This document shows positions 39,743 through 48,305 of a stretch of 64,000 bases of DNA, in pieces (the first letter of the stretch is position 1; each line of letters begins with the position of its first letter). The position numbers and the translations under genes are program-made. The DNA is from PMG-095 sp036261775 (GTDB taxonomy: Bacteria; Myxococcota_A; Polyangia; Polyangiales; Polyangiaceae): contig DATAKF010000049.1 of NCBI GenBank assembly GCA_036261775.1, forward strand, positions 18,938-82,937, given 5' to 3'. The notes under the pieces are model-generated. The model saw nothing but the letters and a program-made list of their open reading frames with translations, made no database searches and was not told the origin of the DNA.

Positions 39743-40393
39743 CTAGAAAGCGCTGGCCACAGAAAGCGTCCAGGTGGCGGGCGCTGCAGGGCGCCCCGGC
39801 GTGAACGCCAAACGCGGCACCAGGCTGAAGCTCGCAGCTTCGGCTCCGGCTTTGACTAGCCCTGTCGGCTGCGTGAAGAGCTGAACCTCGCCGAGCGCCG
39901 TGCCGCCCACGGTCGTGATGAGCCCGCTCCAGTAGTGGTCGTAGCCAAAGGCGATGATGGCGCCCGTGCCGGCGCACAACCCGAAATTGATGACGTGCCA
40001 CGGCCACGTGACCCGCGCGCGCTCGTCCTCGGCGCTCTCTGTGCGCAGCCGCCGCCATTGCTTCGCTCTTTCGGCGTCAGGCAAGGCGTCGAGCTCTTCG
40101 GAGGCCGACTCGACCCTCAGCGGCCAAAGCCAAGTCGCCGCCACCGTGATGCCGGAGCCGATGCCTGAAATGATCCAATCCGGGCGTGCCTCGCGCTCGA
40201 CCAACGGCACTGCCGCAAACGAGCCGACCATCAAGCCGGCGTTCACGCCCGACCAAACGTAGCGCCAGGTACGCGCGCGCCGCGCTTCGTCGCGCAACGA
40301 GTACGCCTGCCCCGGCACGGGCTCGGCCGCTGACGCAGCGCCCGACTGCGCCAGCACGCACGACGCCAACGCGAGGCTCAGGATCCAACGCAT
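39743..40393 (-). CDS. Predicted membrane/envelope protein
   Basis: From ATG 40393 the product is 216 residues with a Sec signal (RWILSLALASCVLAQSGAAS). The rest alternates short hydrophobic helices (WSGVNAGLMVGSFAAVPLVE, IISGIGSGITVAATWLWPLR, HVINFGLCAGTGAIIAFGYD) with a charged Glu/Arg helix. A protein of comparable type is encoded at 47546-48190. No family recognised. It lies 10 bases after the AlkD-like gene on the same strand. Confidence 0.55.
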   Translation of the reverse strand: MRWILSLALASCVLAQSGAASAAEPVPGQAYSLRDEARRARTWRYVWSGVNAGLMVGSFAAVPLVEREARPDWIISGIGSGITVAATWLWPLRVESASEELDALPDAERAKQWRRLRTESAEDERARVTWPWHVINFGLCAGTGAIIAFGYDHYWSGLITTVGGTALGEVQLFTQPTGLVKAGAEAASFSLVPRLAFTPGRPAAPATWTLSVASAF

Positions 40394-40482
40394 GCCAAGA
40401 CCAAAACGGCCGATAATCTTGCAAGATAACGGCAACTTGGACTGGAGCGCTAGCCGCCATTTTTTCATGTTAGGAGGGGCAA

Positions 40483-41214
40483 ATGCGCTTCATCGTCATG
40501 CACAAGGTCGACGCGAACATGGAAGCCGGCGGCAAGCCGAGTCAGCAAATCGTCTCGGAGATGGGCGCGCTCGTGCAGAGCAGCCTCAAGAACGGTGAGT
40601 TCCTGAACGGCGCCGGTCTTCACCGCAGCGCCCAGCGTGTGCGGCTCCGCGCCAAGGGCGGCGAGACGACCACTACCGAAGGTCCGTACTCCGGAGAGAA
40701 CGAGCTGATCGCCTCTTTCACGATGATCAGCGCCAAGTCGAAGCAAGACGCCGTCAAGCACGCGCGTAAGCTGGCAGCCTCGCTCGGCGACGTCGAAATC
40801 GAGGTTGGGCCGGTGGTGGAGCCTTGGGATTTGGGCCTGATGCCCAAGCCCGAAACCGCCCCGGAGCGCTTCTTGCTGCTGTGCAAAGCGACGGCCGCTG
40901 ATGAGCACGGTGGCACCGCCGCCAAGCACGCCGCGGCTGTACGCGCGCTCTCCGACTCCTTCCAAGGCGACGCGGCGGTGCTGGCCGCCGACAGCTTTGC
41001 CCCCAGCTCCCGCGGCATGCGGCTGCCGTCCGGGCCAACCGGCAAGCGCATCTGGGTCGACGGCCCTTTCGCCGAGTCCAAGGAGCTGATCGCCGGCTTC
41101 TCCCTCCTCAACCTGCCCAGCATCGCCGACGCGCAAGCCTGGGCCGAGCGCTACGCGGCCATTCTGGAAGGCAACGAAGTCGACCTGCTCGAAGTAAACG
41201 AGCCCACGAAATAA
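40483..41214 (+). CDS. Double YCII/DGPF-domain protein
   Basis: The 243-residue product contains two copies of the YCII-related (DGPF) fold. The first has TTEGPYSGENELIASFTMIS, and the second VDGPFAESKELIAGFSLLNL, which carries the signature DGPFAE. The folds are ferredoxin-like and are suspected enzymes or binding proteins. A strong ribosome-binding site (aggagggg) precedes the ATG. It leads an operon whose fourth gene is an ECF42-type sigma factor, a known association for DGPF proteins. Confidence 0.8.
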   Translation: MRFIVMHKVDANMEAGGKPSQQIVSEMGALVQSSLKNGEFLNGAGLHRSAQRVRLRAKGGETTTTEGPYSGENELIASFTMISAKSKQDAVKHARKLAASLGDVEIEVGPVVEPWDLGLMPKPETAPERFLLLCKATAADEHGGTAAKHAAAVRALSDSFQGDAAVLAADSFAPSSRGMRLPSGPTGKRIWVDGPFAESKELIAGFSLLNLPSIADAQAWAERYAAILEGNEVDLLEVNEPTK

Positions 41215-41253
41215 TTGTCCGGCGGCGGCCGGCCCAAACGTCCTCGGTGAATC

Positions 41254-41613
41254 ATGAGCGAATTCGTGTTCTTGCTCCGCAGTGACGAGGAAAACTACCA
41301 GCAGGCCATGGGCACGCCCGAGCGCGCCCAAAAGAGCATGCAGGCCTGGATCGCCTGGATCAAAGAGCTCGAGGTCAAAGGCCAGCTGAAAAGCGGCGGT
41401 ATGCCGCTGGAACGCACCGGCAAGACCGTGCGCGGCGCGCAGCTGGCCGTGACCGACGGGCCGTTCACCGAAGCCAAAGACATCGTGCTCGGCTTCATCA
41501 TCGTCGTGGCCCGCGACCTGGACCATGCCGTCGAAATAGCCAAGGGCTGCCCGCTCGCCCAAGGCGGGGGTGGCGTCGAAATCCGCCCGGTCATGGAAGG
41601 CGGTACCCCGTGA
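41254..41613 (+). CDS. YCII/DGPF-domain protein
   Basis: The 119-residue product opens MSEFVFLLRSDEENY and has the family core TDGPFTEAKDIVLGFIIVVA plus a C-terminal EIRPVME. It is a single-domain DGPF protein. It starts 39 bases after the double-domain gene and overlaps the following gene by four bases (GTGA). Confidence 0.85.
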   Translation: MSEFVFLLRSDEENYQQAMGTPERAQKSMQAWIAWIKELEVKGQLKSGGMPLERTGKTVRGAQLAVTDGPFTEAKDIVLGFIIVVARDLDHAVEIAKGCPLAQGGGGVEIRPVMEGGTP

Positions 41614-42215
41614 GCCAGCGCCGCATCATCATGTTCAACCAGGTGTCGGCCGACGGCTTCTTCTCCGATCCCGACGGCGGCCTAGACTGGGTCGTCTCCG
41701 ATCCGGAGATCCACGCGCGCGCCGTGGAGGGCATGCCGGGCACCGACACCATCCTGTTCGGGCGCCGCACCTATGAGCAGTTCGCGTCGTTCTGGCCGGC
41801 AGCGCTAGAGAACCTCGAGGCTCCGGGCCCCCACGGCGAGAGCAAGCAGGCGCCGGCTTTCGCGGCGATGGCGCATTGGCTCAACGACAGCAAGAAGCTG
41901 GTGTTCTCCAAGACCCTGAAGAAGGCCAGCTGGAGTAACAGCGAAATCGCCCGAAAAATCGATCCAAAACGCCTGACCCAGCTCAAGCAAGGTCCGGGTC
42001 GGGACATCCTGCTCTTTGGCAGTGGCTCGCTCGTCTCGCAGCTCAGCGAGCACGGCTTGATCGACGAGTACCGCTTCGTGGTGTGCCCGCTCTTGCTCGG
42101 ACGAGGCGTCACCCTTTTGGGTGATCTGAACGAGCGCGTCAGCTTGAAGCTGCGCGAAGCGAAGGCGTTCAAGACGGGCAACGTCATGCTCACCTACCAG
42201 CGCACCGCAGGCTAA
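41610..42215 (+). CDS. RibD/dihydrofolate reductase-like family protein
   Basis: The 201-residue protein has the RibD-C/DHFR-like pattern: IIMFNQVSADGFFSDPDGGL, TILFGRRTYEQFASFWPAA, VFSKTLKKASW and DILLFGSGSLVSQLSEHGLI. Such enzymes are probable NADPH-dependent reductases of unknown substrate. The GTG start overlaps the stop of the DGPF gene. The sigma-factor gene begins 2 bases after its stop. Confidence 0.85.
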   Translation: MSQRRIIMFNQVSADGFFSDPDGGLDWVVSDPEIHARAVEGMPGTDTILFGRRTYEQFASFWPAALENLEAPGPHGESKQAPAFAAMAHWLNDSKKLVFSKTLKKASWSNSEIARKIDPKRLTQLKQGPGRDILLFGSGSLVSQLSEHGLIDEYRFVVCPLLLGRGVTLLGDLNERVSLKLREAKAFKTGNVMLTYQRTAG

Positions 42216-42217
42216 CG

Positions 42218-43465
42218 GTGGAGCTCGGCGAGCATTTCTTCCGCCACGAGTCCGGAAGGCTCGTGGCGGCCCTGACTCGCCTGTTCGGCGTGCACCAGCT
42301 AGCGCTGGCCGAAGACGTCACGCAGCACGCCTTCTGTCGCGCGCTCGAAGTGTGGAAGGTGCGCGGTATTCCGGAGAACCCCAGCGCTTGGCTCTTGGCC
42401 ACGGCCAAGCACCGGGCGCTCGATCTGCTGCGCAAAGACCGCACGGCGCGCGCCTTTGCGCCGCAGCTTTCGCGCCAAATCGACGAAGAAAGCGCGCTCT
42501 CCGGCGCGGTGGACGAAGCCTTTTCGCCAGGCACCATGCGCGATGAGCAGCTGCGCATGATGTTCTCGTGCTGCCACCCGCGCCTCACACGAGAAGCTCA
42601 GGTCGCCTTGATTCTGAACATCCTGTGCGGCTTCGGCGCGGCGGAGATCGCAGGCGCGCTGTTGACCGGGCAGGCCGCCATCGAAAAGCGCATCAGCCGC
42701 GGCAAGCAGACGCTGGCCGAGAGCAAAACGCTGTTCGACCTAGGCGACAACGAGTTCATGGCGCGCCTGTCGACCGTCCGGCACGCGCTGTACTTGTTGT
42801 TCAACGAGGGCTATCACGGCGCTGCCGCGAGCGGTGCCATACGGCTCGAGCTGTGTCAGGAAGCGCTACGGCTCACGCATTTGCTGGGTGACTACGAGCC
42901 TGCAGCGACCCCCACCACCGCCGCGCTCGCAGCCTTGATGTGCTTGAACGCCGCTCGTCTGCCCGCGCGCGTCGACTCCGAAGGCGAGCTGTTGGCTCTT
43001 TACGAACAGGATCGGGCACGCTGGGATGCGCAGCTGATGGCGCAAGGTTTGGCCTTGTTCGAGGCGTCTGCGAGCGGCAGCGAGCTCAGTCAGTACCACA
43101 TCGAAGCCGCCATTGCGGTCGCCCACGCCAGCGCGCCGAGCTTTGCCGAGACGGATTGGGCCGCAGTCGTCGGTCTGTACGATCGCCTGATGCAGGTCGC
43201 ACCCTCGCCTGTCGTGGCGCTCAATCGCGCCATCGCGGTCGGGCATGGGGCGGGCCCAGCTCGAGGCATTACCGAGCTCGGCCGCATTGCCGACGCCGAA
43301 CGGCTGCATGCCTACCCGTTCTACCCGGCGGCCCTGGGCGAGTTCGAGCTACGGCTCGGCAACCTGGATGCCGCTCGCGAGCACTTCGGCCGCGCGCTCA
43401 CGCTGGCGCGCAACGACACCGAGCGGCACTTTCTGCAAAAGCGCCTGGCCGCCGCCAGTCACTGA
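42218..43465 (+). CDS. ECF42-type sigma factor with C-terminal helical-repeat domain
   Basis: The 415-residue product has a sigma-2 region (LGEHFFRHESGRLVAALTRL, AEDVTQHAFCRALEVWK), a sigma-4-like region (LRMMFSCCHPRLTREAQVAL, GFGAAEIAGALLTGQAAIEKR) and a long C-terminal helical domain with TPR-like repeats (PVVALNRAIAVGHGAGPARG, LRLGNLDAAREHFGRALTLA). This length and layout fit the ECF42 group, whose members are typically found with DGPF/YCII proteins and lack a classical anti-sigma factor. The operon here matches that. GTG 42218 is the start. It overlaps the convergent next gene by 7 bases. Confidence 0.85.
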   Translation: MELGEHFFRHESGRLVAALTRLFGVHQLALAEDVTQHAFCRALEVWKVRGIPENPSAWLLATAKHRALDLLRKDRTARAFAPQLSRQIDEESALSGAVDEAFSPGTMRDEQLRMMFSCCHPRLTREAQVALILNILCGFGAAEIAGALLTGQAAIEKRISRGKQTLAESKTLFDLGDNEFMARLSTVRHALYLLFNEGYHGAAASGAIRLELCQEALRLTHLLGDYEPAATPTTAALAALMCLNAARLPARVDSEGELLALYEQDRARWDAQLMAQGLALFEASASGSELSQYHIEAAIAVAHASAPSFAETDWAAVVGLYDRLMQVAPSPVVALNRAIAVGHGAGPARGITELGRIADAERLHAYPFYPAALGEFELRLGNLDAAREHFGRALTLARNDTERHFLQKRLAAASH

Positions 43466-44424
43466 GGCGCGCGCTGGGCGGGCGGAGGTGCGGGCGCCGC
43501 TGCGGGCGCCGCTTGGTGCAATTTGTCGTGAAAATCGAAGCCGTACGCCACGACCACGTAGAGCAGCGACTGCACCAAACCGCTGCGATCGATGGGCATG
43601 TCGCGCTCGTAAGCCAGGTGCGCTTCGAACGGAGCGGCGCGCCCAATCAGCTCGCCCGTGAAGTCCAGCTCGCTCGGGCCGAGCGGACCATCGGCCCTGC
43701 GATCGCTGAAGAACGTGCCGTCCACCCCCACGGCCAGGTGCCGGTGCCACAGCGAAACCTCGGAGTGAGCGGCATAGCGAAGCAATGCCAGGCCGCTGTT
43801 ATCAGGGCGCGCGCCGTACGTGGGGTTGACGATGAACCAACCGAGCGTCGCGTAGCCCGAAACGTCACCATCACTCAAGCGCTGCCCCAGCTTGGGTGAC
43901 AGCGCGGCAGCCGAAAACAGCAAGCGCGCCCGCGCGTCCACGTACGTCTGCGTGAAGTCTCCGCGATCAACCGGGCGATCGTGCTCGACGCGCGCCCCTG
44001 CTTCCCAATCGAAGCCTTGGGCCAGGCTGTTGGTCGACGTGAGTCCGCCGATCAGATCCAGCTCGGAAGGCGCGAAGATCAGCGCCTTTTTGCGCTCCCG
44101 GTCGGTGAGCATGTTGACGTCGATCGGAATCGACAGCATGCGCCCCAACAGATCGATGTCGAGGTGCAAGGCATAGCGAAACAGCGCCAGGCCCGTGTTG
44201 TTCGGGCGCGCCGCGTAGGTGGGGTTGTAGAGCGACGCGCCCAACATGGCCGCGCCGGACAGGTTGAATTCCTTGGCGTCGCCCCCGACTTGGCCGCCAT
44301 GAGCGCTGCCCTGCTTGTCGAGCGCCCAGGCAGGTCGTTCGAGCGCGATGAGCCCAGAGAGCACCAGAACCGCGCCGACCAGGCCAGAGCCGCATCTTGC
44401 CAGCACGGGCTGGACGTTTAGCAC
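43459..44424 (-). CDS. Predicted envelope protein with internal duplication
   Basis: The 321-residue product has a signal peptide (VGAVLVLSGLIALERPAWA). The mature part is made of two homologous repeats of about 110 residues. The first has NPTYAARPNNTGLALFRYAL, the second NPTYGARPDNSGLALLRYAA; a second block, APSELDLIGGL / GPSELDFTGEL, and a third, DRPVDRGDFTQ / DMPIDRSGLVQ, also match. The strands suggest an outer-membrane or periplasmic beta-protein. The C-terminus is an Ala/Pro-rich tail. No family recognised. Confidence 0.65.
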   Translation of the reverse strand: MLNVQPVLARCGSGLVGAVLVLSGLIALERPAWALDKQGSAHGGQVGGDAKEFNLSGAAMLGASLYNPTYAARPNNTGLALFRYALHLDIDLLGRMLSIPIDVNMLTDRERKKALIFAPSELDLIGGLTSTNSLAQGFDWEAGARVEHDRPVDRGDFTQTYVDARARLLFSAAALSPKLGQRLSDGDVSGYATLGWFIVNPTYGARPDNSGLALLRYAAHSEVSLWHRHLAVGVDGTFFSDRRADGPLGPSELDFTGELIGRAAPFEAHLAYERDMPIDRSGLVQSLLYVVVAYGFDFHDKLHQAAPAAAPAPPPAQRAPQ

Positions 44425-44468
44425 GAAACTCCCCGCCTACACGCGGGCGTTCTGTCACCCCAACGCGG

Positions 44469-44666
44469 ATGGACTGCAGAAAACCATCATTCACAGGAAC
44501 CCTCGCGCTGTCGGCAATGCTGGGGGCAAGCCCTGCGCGCGCGACGGCCAAGGAGTACCGGGTCGGCCACTTTTCGGATGAGTTTCGCGCCAGCAGTCGC
44601 CACGCCACGCGTCTGGGCCTCAACGTCAAAGACTTCGAGAACGCGACCAGCGCACCTACACCTTGA
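44469..44666 (+). CDS. Small exported-protein candidate
   Basis: The 65-residue product has a signal-like segment (SFTGTLALSAMLGASPARA) followed by about 40 mature residues (TAKEYRVGHFSDEFRASSR). An A-x-A cleavage site is plausible. There is no strong ribosome-binding site and it overlaps the end of the convergent lactonase gene by 11 bases. It might also be a remnant or a chance ORF. No family recognised. Confidence 0.35.
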   Translation: MDCRKPSFTGTLALSAMLGASPARATAKEYRVGHFSDEFRASSRHATRLGLNVKDFENATSAPTP

Positions 44667-45738
44667 AGGCGCCGAACGCCAAGGCGTTGGGTTGCTTCAC
44701 GCGGGTTGGCGTAGCCGTCGTACCGAGCAGCGTCGGGCGCCCGCTGGTTTCGTCCATTTTGAAGGCCAACAGCGTGTCGTCGTCCTGATTGGCCAGGATT
44801 AGGAAGCGATTGTCGCGGCTAGAGATGAAGTGCCGCGGCCCCTTGATGAGCCCGTTCGCTTCTTCATTGGCAACCAGGGTCAAGCGGCCGCCGTCGTTCA
44901 CCTCCAGCACCGCTAGGCTTTGGCAACTGGGCGTGCGGGTGCTGGCGTACACGCGCTTGCCGTCGCGAGAGACCTCGATTTCGGCGGCGGTCATGCTGCC
45001 CTTGACGGCTTGTGGCTGCTTGCCCTGCGGGAAAACCGAGATGGCCTGCTGCACGGTCAGCAAGCCGTCGGTGGAGTAACGGTAGGCGACGATTTCGCCG
45101 GACCAGTCGTTGAGCGCGTAGACGACCTGTTCGGTCGGGTGCACCGCGATGTGCCGCGGGCCCGAGGGCGCCGGCAGGGCCACGCTAGGCACGCGCAACG
45201 GTGACAGCTTACCGGTGCGCTCGTCGAGCCGGTACTGCGCGACCGTTTCCTCACCCCGACACACCACCCAAACGAATTGCCCGTCGGGCGACTGAACCAG
45301 GCCGTGCGCGTTCTTGCCCGCGATCTGCGAGTCGGTCGGCTCCGACAGCGTGCCGTCGGTCGCCACGGGAATCACCGCAACGCGGCCTTCGAGGGTGCTG
45401 GAGCTAGCAGTGAGCAGGTACCGCCCGGAATGCGTCAACGCGACGTGCACCGCATTGCTGCCCCCAGCCCAAACCTCGCTGATTTGGCTGAGCTTGCCGG
45501 TGACCGCGTCGATACGAAACGACACCGCGCGCCCGGGCTGAGCGGCGTCTGCGCCGCCCTTTTCGCTCACTGCGAACAGCAGCCGCCGCGCCTCGTCGAG
45601 CGCCAGAAACGTCGGAGCTTCGGCCACACCCTCGGTGAGGTTGGTTGAAGTCAAGGTCCCGGTGGCGGGGTCGAGCTCGAAGGTCTCGATGGTAGATCCG
45701 TACCCGCCCACGAACACCCAATGCTTCGTCTGACTCAT
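44656..45738 (-). CDS. Lactonase-family (6-phosphogluconolactonase-like) beta-propeller protein
   Basis: The 360-residue product matches the Lactonase (Pgl/YbhE-like) family: FVGGYGSTIETFELDP at the N-terminus, repeated blade motifs (PTFLALDEARRLLFAVSEKG, SNAVHVALTHSGRYLLTASS, GPRHIAVHPTEQVVYALNDW), and GPRHFISSRDNRFLILANQD. The substrate is likely a sugar lactone but unproven. No signal peptide. It is the third gene of a likely operon with DUF1801 and a DHFR-like gene. Confidence 0.8.
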   Translation of the reverse strand: MSQTKHWVFVGGYGSTIETFELDPATGTLTSTNLTEGVAEAPTFLALDEARRLLFAVSEKGGADAAQPGRAVSFRIDAVTGKLSQISEVWAGGSNAVHVALTHSGRYLLTASSSTLEGRVAVIPVATDGTLSEPTDSQIAGKNAHGLVQSPDGQFVWVVCRGEETVAQYRLDERTGKLSPLRVPSVALPAPSGPRHIAVHPTEQVVYALNDWSGEIVAYRYSTDGLLTVQQAISVFPQGKQPQAVKGSMTAAEIEVSRDGKRVYASTRTPSCQSLAVLEVNDGGRLTLVANEEANGLIKGPRHFISSRDNRFLILANQDDDTLLAFKMDETSGRPTLLGTTATPTRVKQPNALAFGAFKV

Positions 45739-45781
45739 GCTCGCCCTGTATGTCCGGTCGGCGCCCCTTCCGCCGAGTGCG

Positions 45782-46291
45782 CTACGGAATCCAGCCCGGG
45801 ATCGCAGCCGCTTGCTTGAACCATTTCACGAGCTGAGCCTCGTCGAGCTCGTCTTCTTCGCGAATGTCCAGGTAGCGCGCGTCTTTGTCTTTGCTGGGGC
45901 CAGGCGGCATTGGCTTCAAGGCGGAGCCGCGCAGAAACGCAAGCTTGAGGTACTTGTTGAACGCGTGCATCCCCAGAAACCAGCCTTGGCCGTCGATGCC
46001 GTAAAACGGTGAGTTCCACTTCACGCACTTTTGGACCTTCGGCACGCTGCGCACGATCAGGGCGTCGAGCCGCTTGCCCATGGCGCTCTTCCAACCCGGC
46101 AGCGCAGCGATGTAAGCCTGCACAGGAGCGTCGCCGTCGCCCTTGGCGATCTGCGGATTGCCACCGCTGAGCAAGACGACGCCGTCCTTGTTCGGCTTCA
46201 GCGGCGGGCGCGCCTTGGCAGGCTTCTTTGCCACCTTTTTTACCGCGGCAGCGACCTTTTTCTGTGGCCTCGTAGCCTTCGCTTTGGTCAT
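45782..46291 (-). CDS. DUF1801 (YdhG-like) domain protein
   Basis: From ATG 46291 the product is 169 residues. It has an Ala/Lys-rich N-terminal tail (KVAAAVKKVAKKPAKARPP), then the DUF1801 pattern: VQAYIAALPGWKSAMGKRLD, VPKVQKCVKWNSPFYGIDGQ, and a Lys/Phe-rich C-terminal part. A GGGAGAA site precedes the ATG. The family's function is unsettled. It begins 11 bases after the stop of the DHFR-like gene. Confidence 0.8.
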   Translation of the reverse strand: MTKAKATRPQKKVAAAVKKVAKKPAKARPPLKPNKDGVVLLSGGNPQIAKGDGDAPVQAYIAALPGWKSAMGKRLDALIVRSVPKVQKCVKWNSPFYGIDGQGWFLGMHAFNKYLKLAFLRGSALKPMPPGPSKDKDARYLDIREEDELDEAQLVKWFKQAAAIPGWIP

Positions 46292-46302
46292 ATCGTTTCT
46301 CC

Positions 46303-46965
46303 CTAGGCCGACTTCGTCAGCACCACGTGGAGCGCGTTCTCGGACGCGACGTGCTCGGTACACTCGTAGCCAAGGCCTACGGTGTCGATGCCGCCGAGCA
46401 GGTGCTCACCGCGGCCGAGCACCACGGGCGAGATCGCCAGGTGCAGCTCGTCGATGAGGCCCGCCACCAGGTACTGGCGAATGGTAGCGGCGCCGCCACC
46501 CAGGCGAACGTCTTTGCCCTGCGCAGCAGCCTTGGCGCGCTCGAGCGCCGCGCGAATGCCCTCCGTGACGAAGTAAAAGGTCGTGCCACCTTCCATGACC
46601 AGCGGCTCGCGAGCGTGGTGCGTGAGCACGAAGACCGGCACGTGGTACGGCGGGTTGCTGCCCCACCACCCCTTCCAACCGTCGTCGGGCCAGGGGCCGC
46701 GCTGCGGACCGAACATGTTGCGCCCCAGGATCCACGCGCCGACGTTCTCGAAACCGCGCGCGGCAAAGTCGTCGTCTGGGCCCCCCCGGCCTGGTTGGTC
46801 GGCGTTGCCCAACTCGGGCATCAACTTCTGGAACGTCTTGGTCCCGAAGGCCCACTGATGCAGCGCCATCCCACCTGCGCCCATGGGCCGATCGAGTGCC
46901 TGGTCGGTACCAGCCCCGTAACCATCTAGTGAGATTGAATACGCGTTGACCCGAAGCCTCGACAT
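46303..46965 (-). CDS. Dihydrofolate reductase-like family protein
   Basis: From ATG 46965 (AGGAG nearby) the product is 220 residues with the RibD-C/DHFR-like features: VNAYSISLDGYGAGTDQALD, GAWILGRNMFGPQRGPWPDD, VFVLTHHAREPLVMEGGTTF and GGAATIRQYLVAGLIDELHL. Such proteins often accompany DGPF/ECF genes and DUF1801; the substrate is unknown. It is unrelated in position to the RibD-like gene of the ECF42 operon. Confidence 0.85.
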   Translation of the reverse strand: MSRLRVNAYSISLDGYGAGTDQALDRPMGAGGMALHQWAFGTKTFQKLMPELGNADQPGRGGPDDDFAARGFENVGAWILGRNMFGPQRGPWPDDGWKGWWGSNPPYHVPVFVLTHHAREPLVMEGGTTFYFVTEGIRAALERAKAAAQGKDVRLGGGAATIRQYLVAGLIDELHLAISPVVLGRGEHLLGGIDTVGLGYECTEHVASENALHVVLTKSA

Positions 46966-47073
46966 GCACGTAACTCCTTCCGGCGGGGTCGACCCTAGTC
47001 GCAAATTGGCCGCCTTTCAGGGGCGACGAACGGGCCCGGCTCAGATCGACACGCGCGGGAGCTTTTTTCCGAG

Positions 47074-47496
47074 TTAGCGAGCCGCGATGGGCGCTTTGAA
47101 GTGGCGGCCCCAGGCCACGAACAGCGACAGCGTAACGAGCACGAAGTTGAACGGCGTGTTCGCCCCCTCTCCCCGCGAAAAATGAAACACGATGGCACCC
47201 GCCATCAGCGCCACGCAGCCCAGCGCTCCCAGCACCGTCAGGCCCGGCTTGATGCGCGTAACCGAGGGCAGCAAAATGCCCAAGCCACCGAGCGCGTCGA
47301 ACAGCGCGGTGGTGTACAAAAACGCGGGCGACACCTGCCCCATCCAAGGCATCTTGGCAGCCAGCTCCGGAATGGGCGTCGCCACCTTCCACAGCCCCGT
47401 GCCCACGAACATTAGCCCGAGCAGCCATTGAACGGCCCACAGACCAAAATTCAGGCCCCGCGAAGGGGTAGCTTGGGGCGCCGTCACGCTGCTCAT
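47074..47496 (-). CDS. DoxX-like membrane protein
   Basis: From ATG 47496 the product is 140 residues with about four transmembrane helices (WAVQWLLGLMFVGTGLWKVA, YTTALFDALGGLGILLPSVT, TVLGALGCVALMAGAIVFHF, FVLVTLSLFVAWGRHFKAP). The pattern fits DoxX-like proteins, small quinone-associated or uncharacterised membrane proteins. The 108 bases beyond its stop hold nothing recognisable. Confidence 0.7.
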   Translation of the reverse strand: MSSVTAPQATPSRGLNFGLWAVQWLLGLMFVGTGLWKVATPIPELAAKMPWMGQVSPAFLYTTALFDALGGLGILLPSVTRIKPGLTVLGALGCVALMAGAIVFHFSRGEGANTPFNFVLVTLSLFVAWGRHFKAPIAAR

Positions 47497-47545
47497 GGCT
47501 GGTCGGATAGTACCGCCGGCCGCGATCGTCACCGGGCCTTGGGCG

Positions 47546-48190
47546 TCAAAACGTACCGAACACGCGCAGCTCGCGCCGACCGTCGCTCGACAGCACGGGG
47601 CTCAGGCCAAGCGTGGCCTGCGGCTTGCGGTCTTCCCGAGGCGTCTCCCAGGCGAACAAGCTGGCGTCGAGCGCCATGGCCACCACCGCGCCGGCCGCGG
47701 CACCGAGCAGCAGCTCCGGCAAGCCGCAGTTGCCGTAGTCGCCGCTCGGCGGCGGGCAAGTCGCCGCGTTCAAGCCGATCAAGCCGCCTACGACCGGCAA
47801 GCCGCCGCGCATGCCAAAGCTACCCAGGGCCTGCCACTTGCGATCGTGCAGCCAATGCGTCGTCGGCCCGCCCGCCATGTAGCCAATGCCACCCGCGATC
47901 ATCAACGCCTGCGCGGTGGTCTCTCGCCTTTCGTAGCCGGTCGACTCGTCGCTGCTGACCAATGCAATGCTGGTGAGCCAGGCAGCAGAAACGCCCGCGT
48001 CGACCGCGAGGCCTTGCCAGCCGTACCAGCGCCGGTTGTCGACCTCGAACGGCGCGCTCTCCTGTGGTGCCGCATTCACAGTGTGAGGCGCGGCCGCCCC
48101 AGCCGCCTCTGCCTGAGCAGCCTGCGCGCCCGCGTTCGATGCAAAGAAACCCAATGCCAGCCCCGAAAGTCCGCCCAAAAGCCTGTTCAT
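47546..48190 (-). CDS. Predicted membrane/envelope protein
   Basis: From ATG 48190 the product is 214 residues with a Sec signal (GGLSGLALGFFASNAGAQA). Hydrophobic stretches include AVDAGVSAAWLTSIALVSSD, TAQALMIAGGIGYMAGGPTT and LLLGAAAGAVVAMALDASLF, and a CPPPSGDYGNCG loop carries two Cys. No family recognised; it loosely parallels the protein encoded at 39743-40393. Confidence 0.5.
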   Translation of the reverse strand: MNRLLGGLSGLALGFFASNAGAQAAQAEAAGAAAPHTVNAAPQESAPFEVDNRRWYGWQGLAVDAGVSAAWLTSIALVSSDESTGYERRETTAQALMIAGGIGYMAGGPTTHWLHDRKWQALGSFGMRGGLPVVGGLIGLNAATCPPPSGDYGNCGLPELLLGAAAGAVVAMALDASLFAWETPREDRKPQATLGLSPVLSSDGRRELRVFGTF

Positions 48191-48305
48191 GCCATGAAAC
48201 ATCGCAACTTGCGTGCCAGCCTTTCGTCGCGTGACCAGCAGAGCCAGCTCGGTTGCGGCCAGACTGCATCTTCTCGACCGGGCGCCGTCTAAGCTAGAAG
48301 CGATC

